From positions 1 to 5,852 of the forward strand of contig CAMFJP010000081.1 of the NCBI GenBank assembly GCA_945957075.1: a stretch of DNA of 5,852 bases. Direction: 5' to 3'. Source of the stretch: an uncultured Chlamydiae bacterium. Its GTDB lineage: Bacteria; Chlamydiota; Chlamydiia; Chlamydiales; Rhabdochlamydiaceae. Positions 4,853 to 5,852 of this stretch are shown here, piece after piece (position 1 is the stretch's first letter; every line of letters begins with the position of its first letter). The notes beneath the pieces are model-generated. The model did not search any database. It was not told the DNA's origin and worked only from the letters and a program-made list of their open reading frames with translations. Position numbers and translations under genes: made by a program.

Positions 4853-5852
4853 TTAGTACCGCTTGTGCCATTTAAGAGAAAATTTTCCCTCTTCTTGATC
4901 TTGGGTTTCGGCTTCAAATGAAAGTCCTGGGCGCAGCTCTACCTCTACAGTGACATTGCTGCTATTAGCGCTTTGAGTTAGGGAAACCATGACGCCTTTG
5001 GTAAGGTATTTGCCAATTTGTACGGAGACATCGGCGCCGCCTGGGGAGGAAACGATATTGAGCTTGTCAACCCCTAGTGTTTTTCGAATGGCTTCTAATA
5101 CATTCGGGCCTGCTGTTCCAGACAGGGTGACGACTGCTTGAGCTAATTGAATGGCTTGGAAGGGGGTGATTTCGGAGATGTCTTTGTTAAATAGAATGTG
5201 GGAAAGGATGGAGCTTGTGGGTTGATGGGGCATAGACTGGAAGGTGAGTTGGGGTGAAGAAAGGGGGCCGCGTAGCTGTGCTGTGATCGTCATCTGATCA
5301 GGTAGAGTCAGGGTGCCACTAAGTGATAAAAAGGCGCTTTGTGTGGGTTTATCAGATAGGGTGATTTCGCCTTGATTTAGAATGAATGTTTTTCCCGAAA
5401 ACAGAAATTCTCCTTTGATAAGATCGCAGGCGCCTGTAGCTGCGATGGCAGTTTGTGTCCCGGTAAGATGTAGTGCTCCTTTCCATTCAGCGTCAAGGCC
5501 CCTTCCACGGACAAAAATTCCTTGGGGTGCTTGTAAGTAAATGTCTAAATAGAGAGGGAATAGGGTAGGTGGGGTGTAAGTTGTTGACGCGGCGGTTTCT
5601 GGCATGTTGATATAAGATACGGGAATTGTCGCGATGTGGCTTGGTAAACTGTCTGGAATATGGCAATCTGCGTGAACCACCTGCAAAGAGCCTGTTGCTT
5701 GCATTGATTTTTTATTTCCAAGAATGTGCAAGGGTCCAGAGAGATCGGCTGAGACCATGTCTGTGTGAACACAGTTTAATTTATTTAAGTTGGCATCGAT
5801 AGAAAAGGGGCACCCTTCCCGTTGGTTGAGTAGTAGTTTTCCTGTGGCATAT
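4853..5852 (-). CDS. tamB: TamB-like translocation and assembly module protein (C-terminal part, DUF490)
   Basis: TamB proteins span the periplasm from the inner membrane and support outer-membrane protein or lipid delivery, usually with TamA or BamA. The visible 332 codons end at TAA 4853-4855. An ATG lies at 5758, but the frame stays open to the window edge and reads as TamB-like sequence (TGKLLLNQREGCPFSIDANL, then the SADLSGPL region), so the real start is off the window. Numbering from ATG 5758, repeated amphipathic beta-strands dominate. Family-typical segments are RGRGLDAEWKGALHLTG (82-98), SILSHILFNKDISEITPFQA (182-201) and LAQAVVTLSG (205-214). Then come VSVQIGKYLTKGVMVSLTQS near residue 250 and an alternating-strand end finishing in WHKRY. 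The C-terminal aromatic residue fits the family. The gene converges with the glycosyltransferase-like gene across the repeat region, and the visible part is intact. Confidence 0.83.
   Translation of the reverse strand, partial: YATGKLLLNQREGCPFSIDANLNKLNCVHTDMVSADLSGPLHILGNKKSMQATGSLQVVHADCHIPDSLPSHIATIPVSYINMPETAASTTYTPPTLFPLYLDIYLQAPQGIFVRGRGLDAEWKGALHLTGTQTAIAATGACDLIKGEFLFSGKTFILNQGEITLSDKPTQSAFLSLSGTLTLPDQMTITAQLRGPLSSPQLTFQSMPHQPTSSILSHILFNKDISEITPFQAIQLAQAVVTLSGTAGPNVLEAIRKTLGVDKLNIVSSPGGADVSVQIGKYLTKGVMVSLTQSANSSNVTVEVELRPGLSFEAETQDQEEGKFSLKWHKRY

Noticed and set aside
4621..4875. 84-codon open frame on the plus strand in the intergenic region
   Set aside because: It begins inside the perfect hairpin arm, runs through repeats and into the antisense of the tamB-like gene, and has no ribosome site or recognisable protein features.
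5758..5758. ATG at 5758 as the true start of the tamB-like gene
   Set aside because: The frame stays open upstream to the window edge and the upstream translation has the same TamB-like character, so the gene continues beyond the window.

Overview
The window is a bacterial chromosome segment of about 43% G+C by eye. It carries a high-affinity potassium pump operon, a two-gene unit of unknown role, a repeat-rich gene-free stretch, and the end of an outer-membrane assembly gene. TamB, a signal-peptide-bearing thioredoxin-like protein and Kdp together indicate a Gram-negative (diderm) bacterium. The thioredoxin-like protein, with its 'GSxxCPW' active-site context, resembles the secreted thioredoxin-like proteins I associate with Chlamydiae and related PVC bacteria. 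My best guess is therefore an environmental chlamydia (Parachlamydiales type). This is family-level recognition only, at about even odds.

Layout: positions 1-2604 on the minus strand hold kdpF-kdpA-kdpB, in the order used by other bacteria. kdpF is a 29-residue gene that is easy to miss. kdpA is complete. kdpB is cut by the window edge after about 261 codons, so kdpC and any kdpDE would lie beyond position 1. The pump takes up K+ when external potassium is scarce. KdpA forms the channel-like pore, KdpB hydrolyses ATP, and KdpF is a single-helix stabiliser.

Divergently, positions 2653-4361 on the plus strand hold two overlapping genes (GTGA overlap). The first encodes a secreted thioredoxin-fold protein whose active site reads CPWS rather than CPWC and which has a helical, TPR-like tail. 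The second encodes a small GT-A-type glycosyltransferase-like protein resembling family GT8. The overlap implies translational coupling; the shared function is unknown.

Positions 4362-4852, between two convergent genes, contain no credible gene but much structure. There is a near-identical 23-nt direct repeat near both ends of the stretch, three exact copies plus one variant of ATGTTACGCAGC in both orientations, a perfect 24-bp hairpin inside a larger foldback (4564-4746), and two adjacent short palindromes. This looks like a non-autonomous repeat element or a remnant, possibly also serving as a bidirectional terminator.

From 4853 to the right edge, on the minus strand, lies the C-terminal 332 codons of a TamB-like (DUF490) protein. 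Its frame stays open to the edge of the window.
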